DNA of 64,000 nt from Micromonospora sp. RP3T (GCF_003027925.1 NZ_PYPS01000001.1:248001-312000), one strand, 5' to 3'; positions 1 to 8,093 are shown, numbered from the stretch's first letter. Notes: generated from the letters alone by a model not told the origin. Numbers and translations: made by a program.

Positions 1-1419
1 ATCTGGCACTACCTGACCGTGCTCGGCAACGGGGAGCGGATCGCGCCGGAGCTGCGCGCGCCCTTCTTCGCCCAGATGCACCAGGACTACAGGCGGTTCC
101 GGCCGTCCGGCGGCTACCCGGTGCCGCCCGGTGTGGAAGGGCTGAAACACCGACTGGTGGCGGCGGGCCGGTGGCGGACGTTCAGCGCGCTGCGCGGTGC
201 CCACCAGGCCGGGGAGACCGCCCGGCGGACGGCCGGCCGGGCCCGGCGGCGGGTGACGCCGGTGGTGCGGCGGACCGCCCGGCGGGCCCGCGACACCGCG
301 TTGCACGAGTACTACCGGGCCGAGCTGCGCCGCCCGATCGACCCGACGCTGGCCGTCTACGCGGCCTACTGGTACCGGGGGTACGCGTGCAACCCGGCCG
401 CCGTCTACGAGGCCGCCCGCCGGCTCGCCCCGCAGGTACGCGGCGTCTGGATCGTCCGGCGGGACCGGGTCGCCACGCTGCCGCCGGGCGTGGAGTACGT
501 GGTCGCCGGCACCCCGGAGTACCACCGGGTGCTGGCCCGCGCCCACTGGCTGGTCAACAACGTCAACTTCCCGGACTTCGTCCGCAAGCGTCCCGGCTCG
601 GTGCACGTGCAGACCCATCACGGCACGCCGGTGAAGGTGATGGGTCTGGACCAGCAGCGCTACCCGGTGGGCGCGATGGGCATGGACTTCGCCGGCCTGC
701 TGCGCCGGGTGGACCGCTGGGACTACAGCGTCACCGCGAACGCCTTCTCCACCCAGATGTGGGAGCGGGCGTACCCGGCCGACCACACCACGCTGGAGGT
801 CGGCTACCCGCGCAACGACCGGCTGGCCCGGGCCACCGCCGACGAGTGCCGCCAGGTCCGTGCCGCGCTGGGCATCGGCGCGGACGAGTACGTGGTGCTC
901 TACGCGCCGACGCACCGCGAGCACCTGCCCGGCTGGCGTCCGCCGTTCGACCCGGACCGGATGCGGGACGTGCTCGGCCCGGCCGGGCGGCTGCTGATGC
1001 GCAGCCACTACTTCCACGACCGGGAGCGACGGCCGCGTGGGCCGGCCGCCGGCGGGGTGCTGGACGTCAGCGACCACGAGCGGGTGGAGGACCTCTACCT
1101 CGCCGCCGACGTGCTGGTCACCGACTATTCGTCGGCGATGTTCGACTACGCCGTGCTGGACCGGCCGATCGTGGTCTACGCGCCGGACTGGGACGCGTAC
1201 CGGGTGGCCCGGGGCGTCTACTTCGACCTGCTGGCCGAGCCGCCGGGCGCGGTCGCGACGGACTTCCCCGGGCTGCTGGACGTCTTCGGCTCCGGCGCGG
1301 TGAACGGCGGGGCGGCCGAGCGGGCGCGGGCCGCGTTCCGGGCCCGGTTCTGCGCGCTGGAGGACGGGCACGCTGCGGATCGGGTGGTCCGCCGCGTGTT
1401 CCTCGGCGAATCCACGTAA
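1..1419 (+). CDS. CDP-glycerol:poly(glycerophosphate) glycerophosphotransferase-type protein, 5' truncated
   Basis: The frame is open from the first base, so the N-terminus lies outside the window. The visible 472 residues contain a basic Ala/Arg-rich linker and then a Glyphos_transf (TagB/TagF-like) domain: the HHGTPVKVMG segment, VGYPRNDRL, LYAPTHRE, and the C-terminal TDYSSAMFDY motif that binds the CDP-glycerol moiety in this family. The enzyme is expected to transfer glycerol phosphate from CDP-glycerol to a wall-linked acceptor at the cytoplasmic face of the membrane. In actinomycetes such domains are often fused behind a family 2 glycosyltransferase, and the residues before the linker could be the end of one. 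Ends with TAA about 100 bases before the ABC ATPase gene. Confidence 0.85.
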   Translation: MWHYLTVLGNGERIAPELRAPFFAQMHQDYRRFRPSGGYPVPPGVEGLKHRLVAAGRWRTFSALRGAHQAGETARRTAGRARRRVTPVVRRTARRARDTALHEYYRAELRRPIDPTLAVYAAYWYRGYACNPAAVYEAARRLAPQVRGVWIVRRDRVATLPPGVEYVVAGTPEYHRVLARAHWLVNNVNFPDFVRKRPGSVHVQTHHGTPVKVMGLDQQRYPVGAMGMDFAGLLRRVDRWDYSVTANAFSTQMWERAYPADHTTLEVGYPRNDRLARATADECRQVRAALGIGADEYVVLYAPTHREHLPGWRPPFDPDRMRDVLGPAGRLLMRSHYFHDRERRPRGPAAGGVLDVSDHERVEDLYLAADVLVTDYSSAMFDYAVLDRPIVVYAPDWDAYRVARGVYFDLLAEPPGAVATDFPGLLDVFGSGAVNGGAAERARAAFRARFCALEDGHAADRVVRRVFLGEST

Positions 1420-1523
1420 TAAGACTGTCACGAGCCGAACATGGCACGTTTACCCGATGTGCGAACCGGATGATCCTGGTCACAGTCATTCCCGGGTTCG
1501 GGCGAGCGACTGGGGAGGTGACG

Positions 1524-2834
1524 GTGGCCACCGTCGCGCTCAAGGATGTCACCAAGGTGTTCCAGGACGGAACAATCGCGGTCGACAACATAAATCTGGA
1601 CGTCAACGACGGCGAGTTCATGGTGCTGCTGGGCCCGTCGGGCTGCGGCAAGTCGACAGTGCTGCGGATGGTGGCCGGCCTGGAGGATCCGACCTCGGGC
1701 GCGGTCATGCTCGGCGGCGAGCTGGCCAACGACCTGCCGCCCCGGGACCGGAAGATCGCCATGGTCTTCCAGGACTTCGCGCTCTATCCGCACATGACCG
1801 TCGGTGACAACATCGGCTTCCCGCTGCGGCTCTCCGGCATCGAGCCCGGGGCGCGCGGCGAGCGGATCCAGGACGTGGCGGGCGCGCTCGGCATCGGCGA
1901 CGTGCTCGCGCGCAAGCCCAGCCAGCTCTCCGGCGGCCAGCGGCAGCGGGTGGCGATGGGCCGGGCGATCGTCCGGCGGCCCGGCCTGTTCCTGATGGAC
2001 GAGCCGCTGTCCAACCTGGACAGCGGGCTGCGCGCCGAGCTGCGGGCCGAGATCTCCGCGCTGACCCGGGAGCTGGGCGTCACCACCATCTACGTCACCC
2101 ACGACCAGGCCGAGGCGCTCACCATGGCCGACCGGGTGGCCATCATGCGCAAGGGCGTGCTCCAGGACGTCGGCACCCCCACCCAGGTGTACGGGCGACC
2201 GGCCACGCTCTACGTCGCCGCGTTCCTGGGCAGCCCGCGGATGAACCTGCTGGAGGCGTCCGTCTACGTCCACCTCGACCGGTACGTCACGCTGAGCCTC
2301 GGCGACCAGGCGCTCTACCTGCCCTGGGACGACATCCGCAGTCGCGCGGTGGCGCACTACCACGGCGAGCGGATCGTGGTCGGGCTGCGCGCCGAGGCGC
2401 TCACCCCGGTCGCCCCGGACACCCCGGGCGACGTGCTGCACGGCCGGATCCGCTACCTGGAGCACCACGGCCACGAGTCGCTGGCCTTCCTCGACATCGG
2501 CGCGACCGCGATCGTGGTCGACGAGATGGGCACCCCGGTCGAGCGGACCGCTCCCGGCCAGCGCGGCCTGCGCCGGTTCGGCCAGGTGGTGCAGCGGCTC
2601 ACCGGCCGGTCCGCGGAGGCCGCCCCGCCGACGCCGGCCCCGAACGGCGGCGGCAACCGCACCAGCGTGCTGCCCGACCCGGGCCGGCACCACCGCCGCC
2701 CGGCGGAACTGGCGGTACGACTGGCCCCGTACCCGCAGGTGTCGGCCGGACATTCGCTGGCGGTGCAGGTGCGGATGGACGCGTTGCACTTCTTCGACGA
2801 GCGCGGCGACCGCATCGACGTCGGCTGGCGATGA
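1524..2834 (+). CDS. ABC transporter ATP-binding protein, MsiK/UgpC (sugar) type
   Basis: 436-residue ATPase of the MalK/MsiK/UgpC class, which powers sugar import permeases. Walker A GPSGCGKS lies at about residues 37-44, signature LSGGQ at 135-139, Walker B LFLMDEP at 155-161 and the switch His in THDQ at 193. Residues after 240 form the regulatory OB/TOBE-like region plus an unusually long tail (MsiK is about 370 residues). GTG 1524 is preferred because GGGGAG sits six bases upstream; the frame is open far upstream but that stretch lies antisense/out of frame within the preceding gene. No permease or binding-protein gene is adjacent, as expected for a shared multi-sugar ATPase. The actual sugar partner cannot be told. 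Confidence 0.88.
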   Translation: MATVALKDVTKVFQDGTIAVDNINLDVNDGEFMVLLGPSGCGKSTVLRMVAGLEDPTSGAVMLGGELANDLPPRDRKIAMVFQDFALYPHMTVGDNIGFPLRLSGIEPGARGERIQDVAGALGIGDVLARKPSQLSGGQRQRVAMGRAIVRRPGLFLMDEPLSNLDSGLRAELRAEISALTRELGVTTIYVTHDQAEALTMADRVAIMRKGVLQDVGTPTQVYGRPATLYVAAFLGSPRMNLLEASVYVHLDRYVTLSLGDQALYLPWDDIRSRAVAHYHGERIVVGLRAEALTPVAPDTPGDVLHGRIRYLEHHGHESLAFLDIGATAIVVDEMGTPVERTAPGQRGLRRFGQVVQRLTGRSAEAAPPTPAPNGGGNRTSVLPDPGRHHRRPAELAVRLAPYPQVSAGHSLAVQVRMDALHFFDERGDRIDVGWR

Positions 2835-2887
2835 AAGGAGGGGGCCCCTCTTAACGCTTTCTGCATAGGAGGGGGCCCCGCTTAACA
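2834..2887. repeat. Intergenic GGGGGCCCC/CTTAAC repeat, copy 1
   Basis: Two direct copies of an AGGAGGGGGCCCC-N-CTTAAC unit (2837-2855 and 2868-2887) in tandem between the ABC ATPase and the HTH gene. Each holds the self-complementary GGGGGCCCC core. Related copies occur at 17389-17427 and 61041-61087, so this is a dispersed intergenic element. Confidence 0.75.
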
Positions 2888-2898
2888 CCGCGCGGCAA

Positions 2899-2928
2899 GC
2901 CAAGATGTCTTGGCCAAGGTATGTTGGC
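2899..2928. promoter_or_regulatory. Tandem palindromic operator candidate of the wHTH/MFS pair
   Basis: GCCAAGATGTCTTGGC (2899-2914) is a perfect 7-bp inverted repeat around TG, and overlaps a second weaker copy GCCAAGGTATGTTGGC (2913-2928). The pair ends five bases before the ATG of the HTH gene, a placement typical of autorepression by ArsR/HTH_20 proteins. Confidence 0.6.
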
Positions 2929-2932
2929 TTTC

Positions 2933-3508
2933 ATGTCACCCCAGCAGAAGCGGCAGATCACCGACCCGCAGGCGCTGCGCGCGCTCGCCCACCCGCTCCG
3001 GCTCACGCTCCTCGAACTGCTGACCGTCGACGGACCGGCCTCCGGCCGGAAACTGGCGGACCGGACCGGCGAGTCCACGGCTTCCGTCAGCTACCACGTC
3101 GGCCAGTTGGCCAAGTGGGGCCTGGTCGAGCCGGCACCCGAGTTGGCGGAAGGCCGCGAACGGCCCTGGCGGGCAACCAGCCGGGGGATCACCTGGTCCG
3201 CGACCGGCGACGGATCACCGGAGTTCGTGGCCGCGTCCCGGGCGCTGCGGGAGCAGTTCATCGCGCAGCGGCTCGCCGCGCTGGAGGCGTACCAGCGTCA
3301 CCAGGACGACTTCGACCCCGCCTGGCAGGAAGCGGCGTGGGTCGGCGAGGACGTGGGCCATCTCGACCCGGACGAGCTGGTCGAGATGACCGAGCGCATC
3401 AAGGCGGTCGTCGGCGAGTACACCGCCGCCGCCCGGCCGCGCAGCGCCCGCGCCCGCCGCGTCGCTTTCTTCGGGTACGCGGTCCCGAGCCCCGACGGAC
3501 CGAACTGA
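2933..3508 (+). CDS. ArsR/HTH_20-type winged-helix transcriptional regulator
   Basis: 191 residues. The N-terminal 75 residues form a winged-helix domain (DPQALRALAHPLRLTLLELL, then the recognition helix region GESTASVSYHVGQLAKWGLV), matching the ArsR/HTH_20 class. The C-terminal half is a helical region of unknown ligand specificity, with no metal-binding Cys cluster. ATG 2933 was chosen over the in-frame ATG 2921, which lies inside the palindromic operator. The stop overlaps the start of the MFS gene by one base (TGATG), so the two are co-translated; such pairs usually control an efflux pump in response to its substrate. Confidence 0.82.
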   Translation: MSPQQKRQITDPQALRALAHPLRLTLLELLTVDGPASGRKLADRTGESTASVSYHVGQLAKWGLVEPAPELAEGRERPWRATSRGITWSATGDGSPEFVAASRALREQFIAQRLAALEAYQRHQDDFDPAWQEAAWVGEDVGHLDPDELVEMTERIKAVVGEYTAAARPRSARARRVAFFGYAVPSPDGPN

Positions 3509-4773
3509 TGCGGCGTACGCCCGGATTGTTCGCCCTGTTCGCGGCGAAGCTGCTCTCCACCTTCGGTTCCTGGCTCACCCTGCTGGCGCTGCCGTGGTTC
3601 GTGCTGGTGACCACCGGCTCGCCGGTGCGGATGAGCGCCGTGCTGGCCGCGGAGTTCCTCGGCGTGGTGAGCCTGGGCCTGCCCAGCGGTCGGCTGGTGG
3701 CCCGGCTCGGGGTGCGCCGCACCATGCTGATCTGTGACGCCGCGCGCGCACCGCTGATGGCGCTCATCCCGCTGCTGCACCAGGCGGACTGGCTGAGCCT
3801 GCCGGCCCTGCTGGTCGTCTCGTTCAGCCTCGGCGCGTTCACCGCTCCCTACGTCTCCTCGCAGCGGCTCATCCTGCCCGACCTGCTCGGCCCGGCGCGT
3901 GGCGGCGACGAGAAACTGCTGGCCCGGGCCAACGGCCTGATCGACGGCGCGACCCGGATCGCCGCCCTCGCCGGCCCCGCGCTCGGCGGCCTGCTCATCG
4001 CCCTGCTCGGCCCGGTCCAGGTGCTCTGGATCGACGCCGGCACCTACCTCGTCTCGTACCTCATCCTGCTCGCCTTCGTCCGACCGGCCGCGACCGACGA
4101 GACCGCCCCGTCCGGCGCGCAGCGGGTCGCCGACCCGGCGGGCGGGCAGGGCGGCACCTTCGCGGGCCTGCGCTACGCGCTGCGCCATCCGGCGCTGCGG
4201 CTCTTCGTGCTCGCCCAGACGTTCGTGACCCTCTCGATTCCCGCCGTGTTCATCTGCCTCCAGGTGCTGGTCCGGGAGGAGTTGGGTGGTGACCCCCGGA
4301 CGTTGGGGCTGCTCACCTCGGCGAACGGCGCCGGCCTTGTCGTCGGCAGCCTGGTGGCCGTCGCCGGCCTGGGGCGGATGACCAGACCCGCGCTCACCGC
4401 CGCCGCGCTGGTGCAGTGCGCGCCGCTGTGGCTGCTGCTCGTCGATCAGGTGGCCGTGGTGGCCGGTGCGTTGTTCCTGGTCGGGCTGGCCACGCCGGTG
4501 CTGGCGGCGACCATCAACACGCGCGCCACCGTACGCGCCCCGGCGCTCCTCCGACCGCACGTGATGACCGCGGTGACGACCACCGAGAACCTGGCCGCGT
4601 TCGTCGGCTACACCGCTGCCGGGCCGGCGTTGCAGTTCAGCGGGCTGCGCCCGGTCTTCGCCGGGATCGCCGCCCTGGCTGCCCTCGGCGCGGTCACCTT
4701 CACCGCGGCCCTGCGCCTCGACCGGCCGGCAACCAAGGTGCCGGATCAGCGCCCGGCGGACGTCACCGCGTGA
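3508..4773 (+). CDS. MFS transporter, probable drug/metabolite efflux
   Basis: 421-residue hydrophobic protein with about 12 predicted membrane segments and the MFS_3-like pattern of an N-terminal FAAKLLSTFGSWLTLLALPW helix and a loop 2-3 motif GRLVARLGVRRTM (equivalent to the GxLaDrxGrk signature). The central loop (about residues 190-220) is hydrophilic. It is translationally coupled to the preceding winged-helix gene, which implies substrate-induced export. The substrate cannot be read from the sequence. A weak inverted repeat (4788-4811) follows the stop and could terminate both this gene and the convergent one. Confidence 0.85.
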   Translation: MRRTPGLFALFAAKLLSTFGSWLTLLALPWFVLVTTGSPVRMSAVLAAEFLGVVSLGLPSGRLVARLGVRRTMLICDAARAPLMALIPLLHQADWLSLPALLVVSFSLGAFTAPYVSSQRLILPDLLGPARGGDEKLLARANGLIDGATRIAALAGPALGGLLIALLGPVQVLWIDAGTYLVSYLILLAFVRPAATDETAPSGAQRVADPAGGQGGTFAGLRYALRHPALRLFVLAQTFVTLSIPAVFICLQVLVREELGGDPRTLGLLTSANGAGLVVGSLVAVAGLGRMTRPALTAAALVQCAPLWLLLVDQVAVVAGALFLVGLATPVLAATINTRATVRAPALLRPHVMTAVTTTENLAAFVGYTAAGPALQFSGLRPVFAGIAALAALGAVTFTAALRLDRPATKVPDQRPADVTA

Positions 4774-4809
4774 CCGGACGCGCTCCCGAGCCCGTCTCAG
4801 CTCACGGGT

Positions 4810-5082
4810 TCACGCTTGACGCCCCCAGGCGACGAAGCGGGCGAACATGTCGGCGGGGTCCGGTGCGCCGGCCGGGTTCAGCCGGTAGAGGTCGCGGGTC
4901 GCCTCGTAGAACAGCCCGCACAGGTAGAGCGACAGGCTGACGTTGTTGTCCGCGTACTCGCTCTTGAGCAGCAGGCGGGCGGTCGGGCAGGGCCACTGCT
5001 GGCCGCACGCCCGGCAGCACCACATCGGACGCAGCGGTGTGTGCGGCGCGGCATGCCGGGGGTACGGGCGTTGGTTGGTCAC
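4810..5082 (-). CDS. Small Cys-rich actinobacterial protein of unknown function, divergent from an XRE gene
   Basis: 90 residues with the conserved block MWCCRACGQQWPC (CxxC plus a third Cys five residues on), then ARLLLKSEY and a C-terminal LFYEATRDLY...FARFVAWG. Proteins of this type are widespread beside XRE-DUF5753 genes in actinomycetes and are sometimes labelled flavin reductase, which I see no support for. The three cysteines suggest a bound metal. GTG 5082 is chosen because AGGAG lies six bases upstream; an earlier start at 5145 has no ribosome site. It shares a 155-base divergent control region with the XRE gene. Confidence 0.72.
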   Translation of the reverse strand: MTNQRPYPRHAAPHTPLRPMWCCRACGQQWPCPTARLLLKSEYADNNVSLSLYLCGLFYEATRDLYRLNPAGAPDPADMFARFVAWGRQA

Positions 5083-5209
5083 GGGCGCTCCTGTCGGTAG
5101 CGGGTAACGGACGAGTTCAGCTCCGCTGCGTGACAGTGTCGTCACCGCGTCGCTAGGGTCGGAAGGCGTTCCACCCCCACCGTCCGGGCCGTCCGAGCGG
5201 CCGTCTTCC

Positions 5210-5237
5210 GTGTGCAGCCGTGTGCAGAGGTGTGCAG
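5210..5237. promoter_or_regulatory. Three helically phased GTGTGCAG repeats upstream of the XRE gene
   Basis: GTGTGCAG occurs at 5210-5217, 5220-5227 and 5230-5237, exactly 10 bases apart, and the last copy abuts the ATG of the regulator. The AGAGG ribosome site (5226-5230) lies within the array. Binding of the XRE protein here would occlude both transcription and translation start. Confidence 0.6.
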
Positions 5238-6038
5238 ATGATCCGTATGGCGTTGTGGGAGCTGTTCGCCGGTGAGCTGCGCCGGCTCCGTTCCGAGGCC
5301 GGGCTGACCCAGGAGGCGCTGGGCGAGCGGGTGAGCTATTCGGCGTCGCTGGTGGCGGCCGTCGAGCAGTGCCGCCGCGCGCCGCGTGCCGAGTTCACCG
5401 AGCGCTGCGACGAGGTGCTCGACGCCGGTGGCCTGCTGGTCCGCATCCGGGCCGCGCTGGTGCAGGAGTCGCTGTTGCCGTGGTTCCGCGAGTGGGTGGG
5501 CATCGAGCAGGAGGCGACCGCGCTGCGCAGTTTCCAACCGCTGGTGGTCCCGGGCCTGTTGCAGACCGAGGAGTACGCCCGCGCGCTCTACGAGGGGGCC
5601 GCGCAGTTCGTCGGCGAGGCGCTGGAGCAGCAGGTGGCCGCGCGGCTGGCCCGGCAGGCGGTGCTGGACCAGCCCGCGCCGCCGCAGTTCGTGGCCGTGT
5701 TCGACCACTCGGTGCTGACCCGCCCGGTCGGCGGCCCGAAGGTGATGCGGGAGCAGTTGGCGCACCTGGTCGAGATGGGCCGCCGGACCCGGGTGCACCT
5801 GCACGTGGTGCCGGAGACGGTCGGCGCCCATCCGGGGCTCAACGGCGCGTTCGTGCTCGCCACCCCGGCCGACGGCGACGACGTGGGCTACCTCGACAAC
5901 CAGATGCACGGCACAATCGTGGAACGGACGACGGACGTGAACTCCCTGCGGCAGACCTGGGAGTCCGTCCGCGCGGAGGCGATGCCGCACGGGGCGACCC
6001 TGGCGGCGATCTCGGAGGCGGCGAACCGATGGAGCTGA
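5238..6038 (+). CDS. XRE-family helix-turn-helix regulator with DUF5753 domain
   Basis: 266 residues. Residues about 8-65 form a Cro/CI helix-turn-helix (RRLRSEAGLTQEALGERVSYSASLVAAVEQ). The remainder is the DUF5753 (Scr1-type) domain, recognisable by ALRSFQPLVVPGLLQTEEYARAL, FDHSVLTRPVGGPKVMREQLAHL and HPGLNGAFVLATP. Such regulators act with a small DUF397 partner encoded next to them, as here, and have been linked to toxin-antitoxin-like or developmental control. ATG 5238 follows AGAGG at seven bases. It overlaps the next gene by ten bases, so expression is coupled. Confidence 0.88.
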   Translation: MIRMALWELFAGELRRLRSEAGLTQEALGERVSYSASLVAAVEQCRRAPRAEFTERCDEVLDAGGLLVRIRAALVQESLLPWFREWVGIEQEATALRSFQPLVVPGLLQTEEYARALYEGAAQFVGEALEQQVAARLARQAVLDQPAPPQFVAVFDHSVLTRPVGGPKVMREQLAHLVEMGRRTRVHLHVVPETVGAHPGLNGAFVLATPADGDDVGYLDNQMHGTIVERTTDVNSLRQTWESVRAEAMPHGATLAAISEAANRWS

Positions 6039-6217
6039 CCGGCGCGACCTGGCGCACGAGCACCCGCAGCAGCGGCAACGGCGGCGACTGCGTCGAGGTG
6101 GCGGACAATCTGCCCGGCGTGGTCGGGGTCCGCGACAGCAAGGACCGGCAGGGGCCGGCGCTGACGTTCACGCCGGCGAGTTGGGCGGCGTTCGTCGCCC
6201 ACACCAAGCGCGCCTGA
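6029..6217 (+). CDS. DUF397 domain protein, partner of the XRE regulator
   Basis: 62 residues covering a whole DUF397 domain: TWRTSTRSSGNGGDCVEVADN, VGVRDSKDRQGPALTFTPASWAAFV. Too short and too acidic to be an enzyme; family members bind or antagonise the adjacent XRE-DUF5753 regulator. The start lies within the last codons of that regulator, giving tight co-translation. Confidence 0.9.
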   Translation: MELTGATWRTSTRSSGNGGDCVEVADNLPGVVGVRDSKDRQGPALTFTPASWAAFVAHTKRA

Positions 6218-6403
6218 CCAGCCCCGCCACCGGCGCTTGCCTGTGACGGACGGAGGGCCGTGACCGTTGACGGGTGCCGGCGCCGACATCGGGCAGGCCG
6301 CTCGCGCTACATGGGCTCAGTCGGTGTGGCGGCCTCTGTCGCGAGCACGGCCGGCATGTCCGGGTAGGGATCCCTGATCGGTGCGCGGCCGTCATGTCCT
6401 AAT

Positions 6404-6420
6404 GTCTCTTAATAAGAGAC
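6404..6420. promoter_or_regulatory. AT-rich perfect palindrome between converging genes
   Basis: GTCTCTTAATAAGAGAC is an 8-bp perfect inverted repeat around one base, in a 222-base interval (6218-6439) that otherwise holds no convincing gene. It lies 20 bases past the stop of the minus-strand kinase-like gene. It could be an operator or a weak terminator stem without a U tract. Confidence 0.4.
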
Positions 6421-6439
6421 AACGAGCCGTCGCGCCTCG

Positions 6440-6979
6440 TCAGGGGACCGATGGCGGCCAGCGACGCGTGCGCCACTCGTCCCAGCTCGCGAACCCGGCC
6501 GGTGGGGCGTCGACGGGTTCACTGCCGTCGAGTTCACCGGGTGTGGGGATCTCGATGGTGGCGGCCCACCCGGCCAGTTCCTCGTCGGACATGGGCCACG
6601 TCGTGTGCGGCGCGTCGGCCTGCCGCTGATCGCGTCGCCGGCGCTGCTCGGTGGCGGTGAGTGCGAAGTAGTGCAGCTCCACGGTCGCGCCGAGGTCCGC
6701 CGCGGCCTGGCGGAGCGCGGAGCGCTCGTCCCGACTCCAGAGGCCGAAGTCGAGCACGATGTTGGTGCCGAGTTCGAGCGCGCGCAGGCCGATCTGGATG
6801 AGGCGTCCCTCGATCACGTCCTGCGCCGACGACGGGTTCTCGGGCCCGTAGAGGGCCTTCATCCACTCGTCCTTGGTGAGGCGAAGCGCCTGCCGCTCCC
6901 GTTCGATGCGCCGAGCGGCGGTGGTCTTGCCGGTGCAGGGAAGCCCCACGGTCAGATGCAGCGTCGGTCGCCTCGTCAT
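6440..6979 (-). CDS. P-loop kinase-like AAA protein
   Basis: 179 residues beginning with a strand and Walker A motif GLPCTGKTT (residues 12-20), then RLTKDEWMKALYG, a NIVLDFGLWSRDER segment (Walker B-like Asp) and a C-terminal RRRRDQR lid. This layout fits small-molecule or polynucleotide-type kinases of the zeta-toxin/chloramphenicol phosphotransferase group; the substrate is not predictable. ATG 6979 is used; a GTG at 6991 is possible and neither has a strong ribosome site. It starts 15 bases after the stop of the gene upstream on the same strand, so the two probably form an operon. Confidence 0.72.
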   Translation of the reverse strand: MTRRPTLHLTVGLPCTGKTTAARRIERERQALRLTKDEWMKALYGPENPSSAQDVIEGRLIQIGLRALELGTNIVLDFGLWSRDERSALRQAAADLGATVELHYFALTATEQRRRRDQRQADAPHTTWPMSDEELAGWAATIEIPTPGELDGSEPVDAPPAGFASWDEWRTRRWPPSVP

Positions 6980-6994
6980 CGCCACACCCAATGG

Positions 6995-7519
6995 TCACGC
7001 CTGGCGGCGTAGTTCGCGGAGTACGCCGTGCCGGCGGAGCGCCCACGCGAGGCGTCGGGCGCTCGGATGTCGGACGAACAGCACCGCCGCCCGGCGGATC
7101 AGACCGAACCGGTCGTCGCGCACCTGGCGGTCGACGGCCTGCCAGATCAGCTCGCGCACGTCGGCGCTGTCCAGCATCGTGCGCACCTCGCGGCGTACCG
7201 CGGGGTCCTCGGTCGCGGACGTGATGGCGGTGGCCCGGGCCGGTCGGTCCGCGAGCGGCTCGACCGCCGCGGCGACCAGTGGCCGGCGGACCGTGTCGCG
7301 CTCCAGCAGCAGCAACACCGCCTCCCGGACCTCGGTCGTCGCCAGGCCGGACCGCAGCAGACCCAGCAGGCTCCGCTCGACCTCGCCGTCCCGGTCCGGG
7401 CCGGACAGCGCGGCCAGCAGCACTGTCACCTCGTCGAGGTCGACGAGGTGACGCAGCCCGTCGCGGAACTCCGGCAGCCCCCAGGCCACCGTCAGCCCTC
7501 TGGCGAGATCGCGGTTCAT
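6995..7519 (-). CDS. Hypothetical helical (HEAT-like) protein
   Basis: 174 residues made almost entirely of Leu/Arg-rich amphipathic helices (RHLVDLDEVTVLLAAL, VEPLADRPARATAI, REVRTMLDSADVRELIWQAV), suggestive of a HEAT/armadillo-type solenoid, but I do not recognise the family. No signal peptide or membrane segment. The downstream kinase-like gene follows after 15 bases on the same strand. ATG 7519 is the first plausible start; the longer open frame upstream runs across the divergent thioesterase gene and is not credible. Confidence 0.55.
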   Translation of the reverse strand: MNRDLARGLTVAWGLPEFRDGLRHLVDLDEVTVLLAALSGPDRDGEVERSLLGLLRSGLATTEVREAVLLLLERDTVRRPLVAAAVEPLADRPARATAITSATEDPAVRREVRTMLDSADVRELIWQAVDRQVRDDRFGLIRRAAVLFVRHPSARRLAWALRRHGVLRELRRQA

Positions 7520-7625
7520 GCGCCACTGGCTACCCGGGGTCGGCGGCCGGTGAAACGCCGGGGACGTCTTGCCATGCGGGTCGACTGGTGTTGCCCGCCA
7601 GGTTACCGGCGAGTAGCGTTCGGGC

Positions 7626-8093
7626 ATGACCATCGACTCCCGGCAGGTGGCGGCCGGTCTCCTCGAAGCCGTGCCGTTCGCCCGTACGCTCGGCATCGAG
7701 ATCGTCGAGGTGGCGCCCGAGGCCGACGGCGGGGTTCGCGCCGTGGTCCGGCTCCCCGACGACCCGGCGCACCACAACCACGTGGGCGGCCCGCACGCCG
7801 GCGCCATGTTCACGCTCGGCGAGACCGCCTCCGGCGCGGTGGTGCTGGCCGCGTTCGGGCAGGTGCTCGACCGGGCCGTACCGCTCGCCGTGACCGCCAC
7901 CATCGGCTACCGCAAGGTGGCGATGGGCCCGGTGCTGGCGACCGCGCGGCTCGCCCGCCCGCCCGCCGACGTGCTGGCCGAGCTGGCCGCCGGGCAGCGG
8001 CCCGAGTTCGACGTCGAGGTCGAGATCGGCACCGAGGACGGCACCGTCACCTCGGCGCTCACCGTGACCTGGACGCTGCGCCCGAACCGCTGA
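7626..8093 (+). CDS. Hotdog-fold thioesterase-like protein (DUF4442/PaaI type)
   Basis: 155 residues with the hotdog arrangement: N-terminal helix FARTLGIEIVEV, then the conserved HNHVGGPHAGAMFTLGETASG helix where acyl thioester substrates bind, and the strands LAVTATIGYRKVAMGPVLATARL. This matches DUF4442/PaaI thioesterase-type proteins that hydrolyse acyl-CoA or related thioesters in the cytoplasm. It is monocistronic, followed by a short hairpin with a TTT tract at 8093-8109. The acyl substrate is unknown. Confidence 0.8.
   Translation: MTIDSRQVAAGLLEAVPFARTLGIEIVEVAPEADGGVRAVVRLPDDPAHHNHVGGPHAGAMFTLGETASGAVVLAAFGQVLDRAVPLAVTATIGYRKVAMGPVLATARLARPPADVLAELAAGQRPEFDVEVEIGTEDGTVTSALTVTWTLRPNR

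Noticed and set aside
171-1523. N-terminal extension of the ABC ATPase frame
   Set aside because: The frame is open but overlaps the glycerophosphotransferase gene; the ATPase homology begins just after GTG 1524, which has a good ribosome site.
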